From NCBI GenBank assembly GCA_047967505.1, contig CM106541.1: a DNA stretch of 64,000 nucleotides. One strand, given 5' to 3'. The stretch is from Dipteris shenzhenensis. Taxonomy: Eukaryota > Polypodiophyta > Polypodiopsida > Gleicheniales. Both the position numbers and the translations under genes were made by a program. The notes under the pieces were generated by a model. It was not told where the DNA came from and did not search any database. It saw only the letters and a program-made list of their open reading frames with translations. Positions 11,284-23,920 of the stretch are shown piece by piece. Each line of letters opens with the position of its first letter. Position 1 is the first letter of the stretch.

Positions 11284-13095
11284 GAATGGCACCATTGCCA
11301 TTCTACAAACTTCAACCCATCTGGTGAAAAAATGCTACACCAAAGCCGTTCTGAGGAGATTGTTCATTTACACAAAACCTTAGCTAGAATAATTATGGTG
11401 CTACTCTCTAGATGTCAAGGTTGTCACAGATCATGGTTAGAGATTGGCACTGGTGCCATTGTCTTGGAACACCATATGATGATATTGAGAATGGTACCAA
11501 TGCCATTAATCACATGGATTGAGGAGAATGGCATGAGTGCAATTCTCCATTCTCTAGGTGATGCATGGCATTGGTGCCATTCTCCAAATATTCATATAAT
11601 TTGTGTTCCAACACTTCAACTAATCCAGTGAAGAATATCGCAACCAAAAATTCGAGGAAGGCCTCATGAGTAGGTAAAGAAGACTCCCTCATGACAATTT
11701 CATATGGTAAAAGTCAATTGCATATGGTGATATCCCATTCCCTAGATGTCAATGTTGTCACAGATGATGGTTAGAGAATGGCACTCATGCCATTGTCCAC
11801 AACACCATATGATTAAATTGAGACTGGCACCTGTACCATTAGCCACAAGGATAGAGGAGAATGGCACCAATGCCATTATATAAACTTCAACTCATACAAA
11901 ATCCAAATTATATGTGTATGTTAATGTTGTCATGAATGATGGTTAGAGAATGGCACTAGTGGCATTGTCCACAACACCATATCATTATATTAATACTGGC
12001 ACCTGTGCCACCAATCACATGGATTGAGGAGAATAGTTTGTGTATGTCAATGTTGTCACGAATGATAATTAGAGAATGGCACTAGTGCCATTTTCCACAA
12101 CACCATATAATTATATTAATACTAGCACCTTTGCCACCAATCACATGGATTGAGGATAATGGCACAAGTGCCATTCTCCATTTTTGCATCTCATGAATGG
12201 CATTGGTTCCATTCTCTAAATATATATATGATGTTATGGAGAAAGGCGCATGTGCCATTTCCAAAACTTCAACCCATCTGGTGAAGAAATTTTGCATGAG
12301 ATCCATTCTGAGGGGATTGGCCATATAGACCAAACCTTAGCTAGAATGGTTATGGTGCCACTCTAGATGTCAAGGCTGTCATGAATCATGGTTGGATATT
12401 GGCACTGGTGCCATTGTCTTGAATGCCATATGATTATATTGAGAATGGAACCTGTGCCATTAATCACATGGATTGAGGAGAATGGCACTAGTGCCATTCT
12501 CCATTCTCTAGGTGATGAATGGCATTAGTGCTATTCTCTAAATATTCATATAATGTTGTGTTCCAACAATTCAACTAATCCAGTGAAGAATATCCCAAGC
12601 AAAAATTTAAGGAAGGCATCATGAGTTGGTAAAGAAGACCCCCTCATGGCAATTTTATATGGTAAAAGTTGATTCCATATGGTCATATCGCATTCCCTAG
12701 ATGCCAATGTTGTCACAGTTGATGGTTAGAGAATGGCACTAGTGCCATTTTCCACAAGGCCATATGATTATATTGAGACTAGCACCTGTGCCAATAACCA
12801 CAAGGATTGAGGAGATTGGCAATAGTGCCATTATCCAAACTTCGAGTCATATAGAAAGCAAATTATTCGTGTATGTCAATGTTCTCTTAAATGATGATTA
12901 GAGAATGGCACTGGTTCCATTGTCCACAACACCATATCATTATATTGAGACTGGCACATGAGCCATCAATCACATGGATTGAGAAGAATGGCAACAGTGC
13001 CATTCTCCATTTCTAAATCTAATGAATGGGATTGGTGCCATTCTCCAAATATTCAAATGATGTTGTGGAGAATGGCACTAGTGCCATTCTCCAAA
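11284..13095. repeat. 955-bp tandem satellite studded with GAATGGCACTAGTGCCATTC palindromes
   Basis: I count about 28 perfect or decayed copies of the palindrome. Perfect 26-base versions lie at 12477-12502 and 13067-13092. Many come in triplets with centres about 46 and 37 bp apart, such as 12405/12452/12489 and 12740/12787/12823. The whole arrangement repeats with a 955-bp offset: triplet starts at 11450, 11785 and 11957 match 12405, 12740 and 12911. Unit A (about 11284-12239) holds one extra 126-bp subunit that unit B (12240-13066) lacks. A third unit starts at 13067 and stops. Spacer text is also shared, for example AAACTTCAACCCATCTGGTG at 11305 and 12263. No reading frame is conserved. 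Confidence 0.9.
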
Positions 13096-13887
13096 CTTTA
13101 ACCCATCAGCCTTGAGAAGGTCTGGTGCAACAAACAAGAGAAGAAGAAGAGGGTGAATTCTAGAACAGGCTCCAAAATTGGACACCAACTGCCCTAATAG
13201 GAGGGAGATGCTAAAAGTTTTGAATATGTTTACTATGTTTCACCGCAAGAACTCAGTCGTGAAGCTTATATTCATCATTATGCTCTTGCTTTTCTATGTA
13301 GATAATATGATGCTTATGCTCTCAAAGAATATGTTCTCAAGTTCCACTTGCTTGAGTCTATTTGTCAAACCTTGTAAGGCATTAGACACTGCCCATGTGG
13401 TAAGAGCTTGCTTAGAATTGGATACTTTTCTTCACATTGCCAAATAGATTATGTTTTGGTATACCAAGAAGATACACAAAGAAGGAAAGCTTTCCTTCAT
13501 CGGACACCAAGAACAATGCAATGGACAAGCAAATTTATGAGTCTGATACAATGGTGGCTTGGAAACGATACCAGAAAAAGATTGCCATTAAGGGGGGGAA
13601 TTTCTCCACACCTTCAACTTAGAATTTTTGTGTGTGTGGTCAATAAGGGTTCTCTGCCCTGAGATGTCCCCCTTAAATGATTGTTAATCTTTTGTTTGAG
13701 GTTTTACCTTGTTGGACCCATGGGGATTTCCATACATAGTCATTATCCAATCCTCCGATTGTTGTAAACCAAGAGTCCTAGGAGTGAGTCACAGGTTGGA
13801 GCCATGTGTGTTGGCACATGATGGTGGGCAAGCCATGGACCATCCCATGTACTACTGCTGAGGGATGAGGTCATCAATTTGTGGGGG
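13096..13887. other. No recognised gene
   Basis: Two overlapping plus-strand frames (13178-13447, 13408-13662) lie here but resemble nothing I know. They overlap each other in different frames, and their amino-acid make-up is not convincing. If the downstream LTR call at 13888 is right, this could be the decayed 3' internal part of that element. Confidence 0.4.
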
Positions 13888-14159
13888 GAATGAAGGACAA
13901 ATTGATGTAATGGGGTGTACCTAGGGGTACAAGGGTTGTGTGTTGGTTAGTGTGACCAAGTTTGGTGGTAGAGGGTTCTATTAGGTGTGACTGAGAGATT
14001 CATGGGGTTGATTGAGAAATCAGTGGAGTGATTTGTGGATCTGGAGATGCTCTCCTTTGGGGCACATGCATTGTATGAGTTGCCCTTATAAGGGCCTCTC
14101 CTCTTTTGAATAAACATCTCTTTTGTTCTATTTGCTGAAACCTTCATGCTGTTCCATCA
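13888..14159 (+). mobile_element. Possible short 3' or solo LTR
   Basis: A purine tract (TGTGGGGGGAA, ending 13887) precedes TGAAGGACAAATTGATG. The 272-bp stretch ends CTGTTCCATCA at 14159. Near its end is CTTTTGAATAAACATC, a plausible LTR polyadenylation region. TG...CA termini and the upstream purine tract fit a 3' LTR on the plus strand. No second copy is seen in the window, so this rests on form alone. Confidence 0.35.
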
Positions 14160-14830
14160 GGAGAAGCACCCAAAATAGAGAAATAAGAAGGTAGGTTGAA
14201 TCTCATTCAAAAATCTGGAACGTTTTGAAAGAATGAGAGTGAAATGGGAGGGAAATCAAGTAGAGGAGAAGTGATGACATTTTGGCATGAGAGTCCACCC
14301 CATGAGAGGGAGAATAGAGAAAGAAGCTTCCTACTCAATAGCCAGTAGGAAATTTGAAAAGAGGGTTGGAGCAAAGAAAATTTTGAAATGATGCTCAGAA
14401 ATGAGGGGAAGCAAGAGGAATGGGGGAGAATGAAAGGAGTGTGGTAGTTGGATGGGAGGATTTGGTTTCAGGTCAAACGGTACAAGTTTGGTTGAGAAAC
14501 TAGGTTTCTCAATTTGATTACAGTTAAAAAACGTGATGGGAGAGTTGAAGAGTTGAGGTAGCAAGTGGGTGCTCCACCTCATTGTTTGGGCCATTGAATA
14601 AAGAAATAGAGAAGTCAGGCCATTCCAATATTCTATTGCCTCCACTAGCCAATATTCTATTGGGTTTTATTCACCTTATTCTTCCATGTCACCAGCCCAA
14701 GGTTCCCTTACAAGGCCCTTTTTTAGTCCAATTTTTTTGTAATGGCATATCAGATTGCTATTGTGGTGTTTACAATTACTCACCATTGTTTGGTGTTTTC
14801 AAAACCCTTTGATTACCATCCTTCAACCAA
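14160..14830. other. No recognised gene
   Basis: A minus-strand frame of 104 codons (14645-14331), rich in Phe, Pro and Leu, matches nothing I recognise and is probably chance. No repeats stand out. Confidence 0.4.
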
Positions 14831-16308
14831 CTAGAGGTTATAAGTTTTCCCGCAACTTGAAACCTTGCATGCAATCCCTAGCGAGCAAGCAGTCACAAAG
14901 CATAGAAAGTGATACATATGCCTACAAGAGGCAACATAAACATGGCAACATGCTGATTGATCAACCTCAAGTGACGTGCCACAAGCATCACATCCATTGT
15001 GGTGCAACCCTTCTGCTACATCTACCATAGATTCTTTCTGCACAAGGCCTCCTACAGATGCTACAACTGTTCCCATAGCCACATTATATAGGGAGGTGAT
15101 GATGCTTAGGTCTGATGATTGAACCTTCCTCTCCATCTGTAGCACCAGCTACAATTGATGTTCACATTTCTTGACTTCTCTTTCGTTCAACTCCACATCA
15201 ATCCATAAAAGAGTAGACAAAAATATTAGTTGTGCATCTAATAAACATAAAGTGCTGCTATTTTATGCAAAAATGAAGCCTCTAGCAGTAACCTGAAGCA
15301 TGGTAACATTGTTGTCCTCTAGGTGAAGATCCTCCATCTTAAAGGCCCCAAGTGTTTCAAGAGTAGTTTTCATAGTGTCAATGACCATCTCAAGCATAAA
15401 TTGCCTCTTGTCAACGACACTGACATTCATTGGCAGGGAGCACAATTCCCCATGTGCTTCTTTCAGCCTCTTTCTTAGCATTGTGACTACTGGGCTCACC
15501 CTATCACTGTTGGCCTTTGCTATCTTTGCAACCTCTAGTTCACATTGTGCAATTATGAGCTCCTCTCGGGCCTTTCCTAAGATCCCCCTAGCATGAAGGA
15601 TAGTTTCCTTCATTTTGTCCAAGTCACTAGGTTGGGGCATTGGAGACATACCATGGCATACTCCCTTCATCTGGAAGGGTTCACAAGGTGTTTCATGAGA
15701 GGGGGCTATGGCTTTTGCAATATTTGTTGTGGTGGTAGCCATGCCATCCAATGGTACATACTCCTCATCGCCCACTGCATCCTCAAACAACTTCTTAGTT
15801 CCTAGCAAGTCCTCATTACGTATTCTCCATCTCTTGAAATGGTTGTCATAGTATCCCTTGTCTCACAAGTCTTCCAAATATTGAACAGCAAATGTTGCCT
15901 AAATGAAATGCATGGCCGACACACTCAACAACGTTGCATGGCGAAACTCTTTCACATACCCCTGTGCAAATGCAACAGTTATCTCCATGTTGGTGGGAGG
16001 GCTCTTTTGATAGATTTTATGATGAAATAACATCACCTCCTCATACATCTCCCTCCGGATTCTGCATCATTTGATCCAATACTGACTATGATCCTTGGCA
16101 TAACTAACTCGAAGTCAGTCAACTGCTCCCACTTGAACTGTTTAGGATCAAAGATTTCCATGGCATTGTATTGAATTCCTCCATTGTATGACAAAATTTG
16201 TGCTGCTTCAGATAAACCACGTTGGGAGATTTCCAATGGTCTGCATACATGCAACATGAGAAATTATCAAAGGTGAAAATTAAAAGATGGGGATGGAGAC
16301 ACACACAT

Positions 16309-16344
<36 letters not shown>

Positions 16345-18120
16345 ATCCTGTCGAAGCCTCTTGAAGAGCTCTTTCCCTTCCCTGAAGGAAACCTCATGCC
16401 TGTCCCCGAAGGAGAGTTAAATTTCACCCTTTTTCATAGTGGCGAAGAGCTAGAGTCAATTGTTTCTGCACACTTCTTTGGTGCGCACCTTTTGTCCTAC
16501 TGGAGAAGATTGATAGTCCACTCTTTGAGTCAGAATGTTGTTTGTTCCTCCTGCATACTCTGGATGCTTGAGCCTTTTCCGTAGGGGTGACAAGCCCAAG
16601 TCTCTCTCAGTATCTGAGCTTTTTGTTTTTGTGATGTTTAGGTGCATACATCATCTCCCCCCACTCCCCTCTGCTAGCAGACCCCATGGGCTTCATGACT
16701 CCATGCTTGTTTATGAAATGGCAACTTCCTTGTCTTGAAATTAAAAGTGTTGTAGACTGAACTCGAATTGGGTAAGGAAGGCATACACACACTACAAAGT
16801 TTCCATGATTTCACTACAACAATACTGACGGCTTGTCTCCAATAGAATGTCCAATCTTATTTATCAGTACTTGGAGATAATCCGTTGTGTAGTACGCCTC
16901 GTAGTTGCCAACACCGTATCTTCATGCCTTAGATTTTTCAATGCAAATCTAATGGAGAGATATGCTAACTCACTTGGCACCATCACAATAAAATGAAGGT
17001 TAGAAAAATACATTTTTGTTGTGGAAGCCAGGCTTCAATGCCGACACACACTTGTTATCCATGTCACTCTATCTAGATTAGCATCAAATCTTGGCATTCT
17101 TATAAAACATATGTTGGCAAAAAATGTCAGAATTCTAGTAAGTTGTAGTAAGCAGAAAGGTAGAATATGACAAGTGAAGTGTTTAGTACAGTGAGGGTTA
17201 AAGACATTAATCATGAAATGGTTCCCTCGAGTTTCCATTTCAAAGTAAGCCATGCCCATAAACCTGTAAGATAAAATCTTAAAAGGGTCTCCAATTCGTG
17301 CATCATCAGGGTCATTCCATTCATAAGTAGAAAGGATTGTCCCACTAAGGCATGTTATAATGAATTCAAAACCAATGGAAATATGTCTTGACTAATCCCT
17401 GCATCATAAATACCACACTTTAGGCTTAATGCCTCCTTGACCTTGGGACTTGCCCCAAAAAACTTCATATGATGAGCCCATCAGGATAGTTGACGGTACT
17501 TAAATGGAAGTAATACCAATGGTCCTCCTCTTATCCTAACAAAAGTAACATATAATGAAGCTATGTGTACTTCCACATTTATAGGAGTTCTTTGGTAAAA
17601 GTATAAATAAACATTATGCCAAGGCTAACGAGATATACATATATTTACACAAGTATAAATGCCAAGATTACAAAGACAAATATATATATACCCGCATATC
17701 TGACAAGGCATTTTCACATATATACGTCAAGGCTAATGGGAACCCATATAATTAATAGTTTCTAGCAAATAAACTCATGTTAATACGAAATGAAGAATCA
17801 ATAAAGAGACTCTAAAATGCCAAAGTCTTTATGCCTAAAAGGCCTCCGAAGTCCACATCCCATAAAAAGTAACTTCTTCTTATGAAGAAATAACAAAGGC
17901 ACTCTAACAGGCTTAAAATTTTCTAGAATGCTAAGGCCCAAAGTTGTAGCTCTGCCCAAGGGAATGCAAAGGCACTCTAATCCCTCTATCCTACATTGAA
18001 GGTTGTAAAGGTGAAGTCCAAATGACAAATTCGTACAATACAGGTTGAAGAAAAGGCGTATGGACCAATCTTTAAGGGTCTAGACGTCCTCCTTTGGCCA
18101 TGACACATAAACTACGTGGA
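14831..18120 (-). pseudogene. Multi-exon relic of an unrecognised plant gene with coiled coil and RING-H2-like C-terminus
   Basis: Minus-strand coding islands run in order. 18120-17800: WPKEDV, FGLHLYNLQCRIEGLECLCI, PLGRATTLGLS. 17540-17190: HMKFFGASPKVKEALSLKCG, then EWNDPDDARIGDPFKIL and RFMGMAYFEMETRGNHFMI. Perhaps 16900. 16257-15263: FDPKQFKWEQLTDFELVMPR, YYDNHFKRWRIRNEDLL, then a charged coiled coil. The last island (15210-14831) ends with CDACGTSLEV and CRHMYHFLC, giving C-x2-C then C-x-H-x2-H-x2-C as in RING-H2 fingers. CAG followed by GT at about 15290 and an AG near 15140 fit an intron. Stops interrupt at least six places, mostly where Gln or Arg would fit. I cannot name the family; the relic at 3792-5600 shares its layout. 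A (CA)n run lies in one intron-like gap. Confidence 0.5.
16311..16341. repeat. (CA)n microsatellite
   Basis: About 15 uninterrupted AC dinucleotides, preceded by an interrupted ACACACATCC stretch from 16299. Confidence 0.95.
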
Positions 18121-18999
18121 GGCAATTCTCGCAAATTTGTAGGCTCTGCATGGATCAACATATACATTTGTTCCATTGCTAAATTCCCTATCACTACTCC
18201 GGCCTTGCCTTTCAAACACAGACTTTCTCTATGCGTATGAACAAGCCATAATAAGTGTAACGTTGCAACATAACAAGGTGGTCATGTCAAGGTAGTCATC
18301 ACCACGGGCCGGCTCTAGAAATCACAAAGAGAAAAGCAAAGAAGTATAAGGATATTAGAGTTCCTGAGTGTGCAAACAGTAGCTAATCGTGCCTCTACTT
18401 CTGCTCATATGACTCAAACTTTTGGGAGCGATTATTGGACGGGTGAACCTGGTGATAGTTCTGACCCAACATGTAGTAGTATCCGCCCACAACATCCCAC
18501 GCCGTTCCGAAAGGCAGCATCGCTTGTCATACATTCGTCATACATTGATCTATACGTGTTTTTGCCCTGGCCAGTTGAGCAAACAGATTTTCTCAAGAAC
18601 TCAGAGAGAGCGCTCTGAGCAAAAACTTTCTCGGCGACGGAAAATGGTCATGCAAGTCAAGCGTCTGGCTAAAGCAAGCCACACTAGCACGGAAACCTTG
18701 GTAAGGGACGTGCGATGCACTCCAGATAGTTCCAGAAACTATGGTAATCATCAGAGGCCATCTCTCGTGAAACACAGTCAGAGGCACATACCCATTTGTG
18801 CTCTGGAGGCTTCTATTATCTTCTAAACTCACGTACAATATCAATATACGCGCATAGGCATAGTCGTAGTCGTCCCAAGCATGACGCTCACACAGAGAAA
18901 GAGATACCCGGGATTTTCGAAGTATTCGTATGAAGCTTATGCAAGTAAAGCACTGAATAAGGGTACCGGATAGCGCATGGGTGAGCATAGAATAAAGTT
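18121..18999. other. No recognised gene
   Basis: Mixed-composition DNA. Short overlapping frames on both strands (18370-18826 plus, 18988-18593 minus) have no recognisable motif and overlap one another. They are most likely chance. Confidence 0.4.
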
Positions 19000-20248
19000 A
19001 CTACCTGAGTCGCCAACAGAGTAGCATAGATTTCGGTTGTATTCACTGAGTGAGGCTGAGTGAGAATATGCAAAGAAAACTCCATAATATCATTTGGTTG
19101 AACATGAGATCTCTTTACCACTCTCTTTGCAGTCAATTCTCAACCAACTCTCTCCCCAATGAGCAAAGATAGCAAGGCAAGCCCGGGTCTCGGCGCTATG
19201 TTTGGGAGCCCTCCAAGGCCCTGTCGTGAAGGGGTGCTCAGGGTCTCCAATGGCGCTTCCTTCTCCTCTAAGCTCCCTTGCTATTAGTGCCTCGTATTAC
19301 TTGTGCTCCCTTCATGTAGTGTAGACATTCCCAAGCTTCTTGAGTTGTATGCGTGTTCGACACTCGAAGCGAGCGGGAATCCATACCTCTGTGTGTACTG
19401 CAACTTGCACTAATGCTAGTTTGTGGTCATCACATTCAATGCGCATTTTGATGCCACTTAGGGTTCATTTTCCTTGATTGTTGTTCTATCCCATGCTCTT
19501 CACGCTTGCTCCATGTATAATTCAACTTATCCACCCTCGTGACATTCCCTTTAATTCTCTAGTACATCTCATTACCCTCGAGGTCATGTTGCCAAATATT
19601 GTCTAGGATCTCATTATCTCTAGGTTACTCCATTGTCCACTAGTTTTTATCACTTACCCATGGTGGTTCAATGGGTACTCATATACTTCTCAAAGGATTT
19701 TAGTATGATCACATGCTTCCATGGACTATTTGTATTTGAAAAATTCGAAGCACTGAAGGGTCCCCATGACCATGAGCACGCACAGTTGGTCAACAAATAA
19801 TCCGAGGGGTTTACTATAATATGCCTAAGCCCACTAAAGGACATAAGAAATCAATGGGGCATCTTGCCCATTTACTAGCATTACATGGCACTTAGTGGTT
19901 CCATATCTGTGTACCTCTCTCCTCTACACATTTACCGAAAATTACTTTCAAAATCTTAGGAAATCCCACTCCATATCTAGACAAAAACATCCTCCAAGTA
20001 CAAGGGGGAATATAACCCCTGTTTTTCCATGGGCTAAAAATTCTTTAGGGGGATGATCAGTGTCTTTGTAAAATCTCTCCGTTAAAGCCAAGGGATACCA
20101 TATTCCTTGCATTCAATAGGTCTATTTATGGGTCAAAGTGATAAGGAAATCTTCCCAAAAACTTCAATGTGACCACCTATTTCCATGGGTCATTCATATG
20201 CTGACAATCCTGCAGTACACAAGGATACCAAAGGCGATAAGTGGTCAA
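19000..20248 (+). repeat. Large direct repeat, copy 1
   Basis: This block starts near CTACCTGAGTCGCC and ends near ACACAAGGATACCAAAGG. It is repeated in the same orientation at 21463-22975 with high similarity throughout, including AGCATAGATTTCGGTTGTAT, CCCAAGCTTCTTGAGTTGTA and TCCGAGGGGTTTACTATAAT. The copies lie about 2.46 kb apart. I looked for LTR hallmarks: no primer site follows this copy and no purine tract precedes the second, so a segmental duplication or two insertions of an unknown repeat fits better. Confidence 0.85.
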
Positions 20249-21462
20249 AGGGTCATCAAGGGCACTAGATTAATGGTAGGTAAGTTAAGTGAAAAGAGAT
20301 GCCCTCAACAGTTGAAACCACACAAAGAAGAGATATAACGAGGAGGGGGCAATTAATCTAATGAAGGGAACAGAAGAAATGGGGTAGACATTGAAAAGAG
20401 TGAGGGCAAGTTGGAGGGAGACATGAACATTAATGAAATATGAGTGACAAACTAAAGATGGCTACCTTGCAAAGAGTACCCCTCAAAAATTCATGAATAG
20501 TTGAAGGGCTTTATTGAAAACACATATACCTTCATAACAATTAGACATGCCCAATCTTACAAATTGAGCCTTTGGAAAAAACAAAGAAATGAAAAGTACA
20601 AGAGAGTAGAGAAGGGAAAGAGAAGGAATTGCCCAAGTAGAGGAACTTTCCAAGCATAAACCAACTAAATTTGATTAGTAGGAATCCCTTGGTTGAGCCC
20701 AATCCTCACCAAGGTCCAAAACTATAACAAAATTGTACAAATGAAGTTGGGGGGGCAGGAAGGGGATAGCAAGAGCAGCAGGTGGGGAAACTTGTTTTCA
20801 TCAATGAGCTGATTATGTGCTTATACTCTAGTCATGTATTTGTAGCTATATGAAATTGAAACTTGAATGTTGCAAACTCAAAATGCTAGGCTTAGGCTTC
20901 ATTCACAAACACAATGGTTTGAGATGAATTTTGAAAATTCAGTACTCCTTGTGAGCCTTAAATTACCTAGCAGCTCAAAAGTTGGGTTCCTGGTCCACCT
21001 TGAATGTAGACCAGCAACATATCAGGAGACAATTCTTTCACTTACCTTTGACTCTACTGGGCATAAACCCCAACAGCTCTTGTTATCCAACACATGGGGT
21101 GAAATTGAACAAAAGCAAAATTATATACTGACAGTGGGGCAACTTGCTTATTTCTCAGTAAGCAATGTACTTCTCTGCAATCTTTTAAAGTGCCTCCTTT
21201 GAAAGGCGTATCCAAACTGTGGTTGGCTGACCACCACTGTAGTGGCTGCCCCTTGCCAATGCTTATGAAAAATTCAGTTACAAACATAGAGGCACCTAGT
21301 TGACTCTAGTAGAGAATCTTTCCCTTGCCTTGAAGCTATAGAGGGCCATAGTAGAGAGAGGGCCACCACAGGGCCAATAAAAATAAGAGTAGGTGATACA
21401 AGTTGAGTCGCAGCAACTTCCACTGGCAAATCTTTCAACTTTGCAAACACCTATATAAGAAT
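20249..21462. other. Spacer between the two large direct repeats; no recognised gene
   Basis: No coding similarity is seen. A 111-codon plus-strand frame (20867-21202) has no motif I recognise. The spacer contains an A-rich part (20380-20620). Confidence 0.4.
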
Positions 21463-22974
21463 AAAATTCCTACCTAAGTCGATAGTAGAGTAGCATAGAT
21501 TTCGGTTCTATTCACTGAGTGAGGTTGAGTGAGAATATGCAAAGAAAACTCCATAATATCATTCGGCTGAACATGAGATTTCTTTACCACTCTCTTTGCA
21601 ATCAATTCTCAGCCAACTCTCTCTGCATAAACAAAGATAGCAAGGCAAGCCCAAGCTTACCTGGGTCTCGCTATGTTTGGGAGCCCTCTAAGGCCCTGTC
21701 ATGAAGGGGTGCTCAAGTTCTCCAATGGCACCTTCTTCTCCTCAAAACTCCCTCGCTATTAGTGCCTCCTATTACTTGCACTCCCTTCTTCATGTAGTGT
21801 AGACATTCCCAAGCTTCTTGAGTTGTATACATGTTCGATAGTCATCCAAGATGGAAGCGAGAGGGAATACATACCTTTGTGTGTACTGGAACTTGCACTA
21901 ATGCTAGTTTGTGGTCATCACATTCAATACACATTCTGATGCCACTCAGGGTTCATTTTCCTCGATTGTTGTTCTATCCCATGCTCTTCATGCTTGCTTG
22001 TACACCCTCCATGTATAATTCTGCTTATCCACGTTGATGATATTCCCTTAAATTCTCTTGTACATCTCATTACCATCGAGGTCATGTTGCCCAATTGAAT
22101 GCCTAGATATCTTCTAGATATTCTCATCATCAATGTTCCATTTCTCATGGCAGTTTTCTAATGTATCATCTTTCATGTCTGTTTTATTTAGTAGTCCAAG
22201 CCTACTATTGGGGCATCTATCAACCCAATCAATACTAGGTCATCCGCCTCTACCCTATTATTGGAGCATATGATATATATGGACAGTCCAAATCTCAATG
22301 ATGGCCACCCTATCATCTCCATAGGGAATGAATATCAAGTAGGATCTCATTATCTGTAGGTTACTCCATTGTCCACTAGGTTGTATCACTTACCCATGGT
22401 GGTTTCATGGGTACTCATATACTTCTCAAAGGATTTCATTATGATCACATGCTTCCATGGACTATCAATATTTTGAAAAATGCAAAGTACAGAAGGGTCA
22501 CCATGACGATGAGCACGCATATTTGGTCAACAAATAATCCGAGGGGTTTACTATAATATGCCTAAGCCCACTAGAGGACATAAGAAATCAATGGGACATC
22601 TTGCCCATTCACCATTGCATGGCACTTGGTGGTTCCATATCTGTGAACCTCTCTCCTCTCCACATTTACCAAAAATTACTTTCAAAATCTTAGGAAATCC
22701 CACTCCATATGTAGACAAAAACTACCTCCAAGTACAAGGGGGAATATAACCCCTCTTTTTCCTTAGGCTAAAAGTTCTTTAGGGGGATGATTAGTGTCTT
22801 TGTAAAATCTCTCCATTAAAGCCAAGAGATACCATATTCCTTGCATTCAATAGGTCTCTTTATGGGTCAAAGTGTTAAGGAAAACTTCCCAAAAACTTCA
22901 ATGTGACCACCTATTTCCATGGGCCATTAATATGTTGAGAAGCTTGTATTACACAAGGATATCAAAGGGGATAG

Positions 22975-22975
<1 letters not shown>
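21463..22975 (+). repeat. Large direct repeat, copy 2 (with about 230 extra bp)
   Basis: Same text as 19000-20248. Relative to copy 1 it has about 230 bp more between the GAGGTCATGTTGCC word (22079) and GGATCTCATTATCT (22342); in copy 1 those words are nearly adjacent (19580-19612). Either copy 2 gained an insertion or copy 1 lost it. It ends at a long (GT)n tract. Confidence 0.85.
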
Positions 22976-22976
<1 letters not shown>

Positions 22977-23029
<53 letters not shown>

Positions 23030-23066
23030 TGTGTGTGTGTGCGCGCGCGCGCGTGTGCATGTGCGC
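22977..23066. repeat. (GT)n(GC)n compound microsatellite
   Basis: About 32 GT units with one GTAT interruption pass into GCGCGCGCGCGCG at 23041 and then decay. Such alternating purine-pyrimidine DNA can adopt Z-form. Confidence 0.95.
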
Positions 23067-23256
23067 TTGTCTCCCACCGACTGCATTCCCACAGGTCCGA
23101 CACACAATCCAAGTGAGGGCAGCAATCTGCCAATTAGAATGGATTGGGTTGGACTACTACCCTAGATAGAATAAAAAATAAGTATAATAGTGGTGTCTTC
23201 TATGGGCAATTTACTATCGATTATGGTATGAAGTGGATTTAGATCTATAAGCAAAA

Positions 23257-23920
23257 AGTAAGTAAAAGTATCCATCCTCTCCAACCAGTCAGTGGAAGGT
23301 GACCAAGTTTTAATAGTCATGGAATAGTCCTTAGACCAGTAGGTCAGGGACATTCATAGAGTGTATCAAGTGAAAGAAGCTCGACCAGTTGGGTGAGGGT
23401 TTCAATCCCAAGTATCAAAAGAATAGCTTGTTATGAGAATTAACACTTCGAGCTTTTATATGGATTATCTCTTTATATGGAGTATATTTGTGAATATCAA
23501 ATATCTAAAGAAGAATTTTATTTCTTGTAGACCTTCCATATCATGGGCAATGGATGCGTCCTAGAATTTGATGTTGGTCCAAGTGAAAAGTAAGTAAAAG
23601 CATCAATCCTCTCTAACCAATCAGTGGAGGGTGGCCGAATTTCCATAGTCATGGAAGAGTCCTTAGACCAGTAGGTCGGGGACATTTGTAGAGTGTATCA
23701 AGTGCAAGACGCTCAACTAGTTGGTTGAGGGTATCAATCTCGAGTATTGAAAGAAGAATCTCTTTATGAGAATTAAGACTTCGAGCTTTTAGCTAGATTA
23801 TCTCTACTATATGGAGACTTATTGTGAATATCAAATATGTGAAGAGGAACTGCATCTTCTCGTAGACTTTCCATATCATGGGCAATGCATGTGTCCAATG
23901 ACTTCATGTTGGTCCAAGCA
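23257..23920. repeat. 332-bp tandem duplication
   Basis: AGTAAGTAAAAG starts copies at 23257 and 23589. Shared landmarks include GTCCTTAGACCAGTAGGTC, AGAGTGTATCAAGTG, ACTTCGAGCTTTTA and CCATATCATGGGCAATG. The copies differ by scattered substitutions and small indels. The unit includes a tRNA-free, non-coding sequence. Confidence 0.9.

Noticed and set aside
11284-13095. A CRISPR array
   Set aside because: Repeats are palindromic, unequal in spacing, part of a longer 955-bp satellite, and lie in plant nuclear DNA with no cas genes.
18370-18988. Overlapping frames of 130 codons on both strands
   Set aside because: They overlap each other, lack any domain motif and have no neighbours that suggest a gene.
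19000-22975. An LTR retrotransposon bounded by the two large direct repeats
   Set aside because: No primer binding site after copy 1, no polypurine tract before copy 2, no TG...CA termini and no retrotransposon coding text between them.
22872-23165. 97-codon frame with a CVCVCV run
   Set aside because: Arises from the (GT)n microsatellite.
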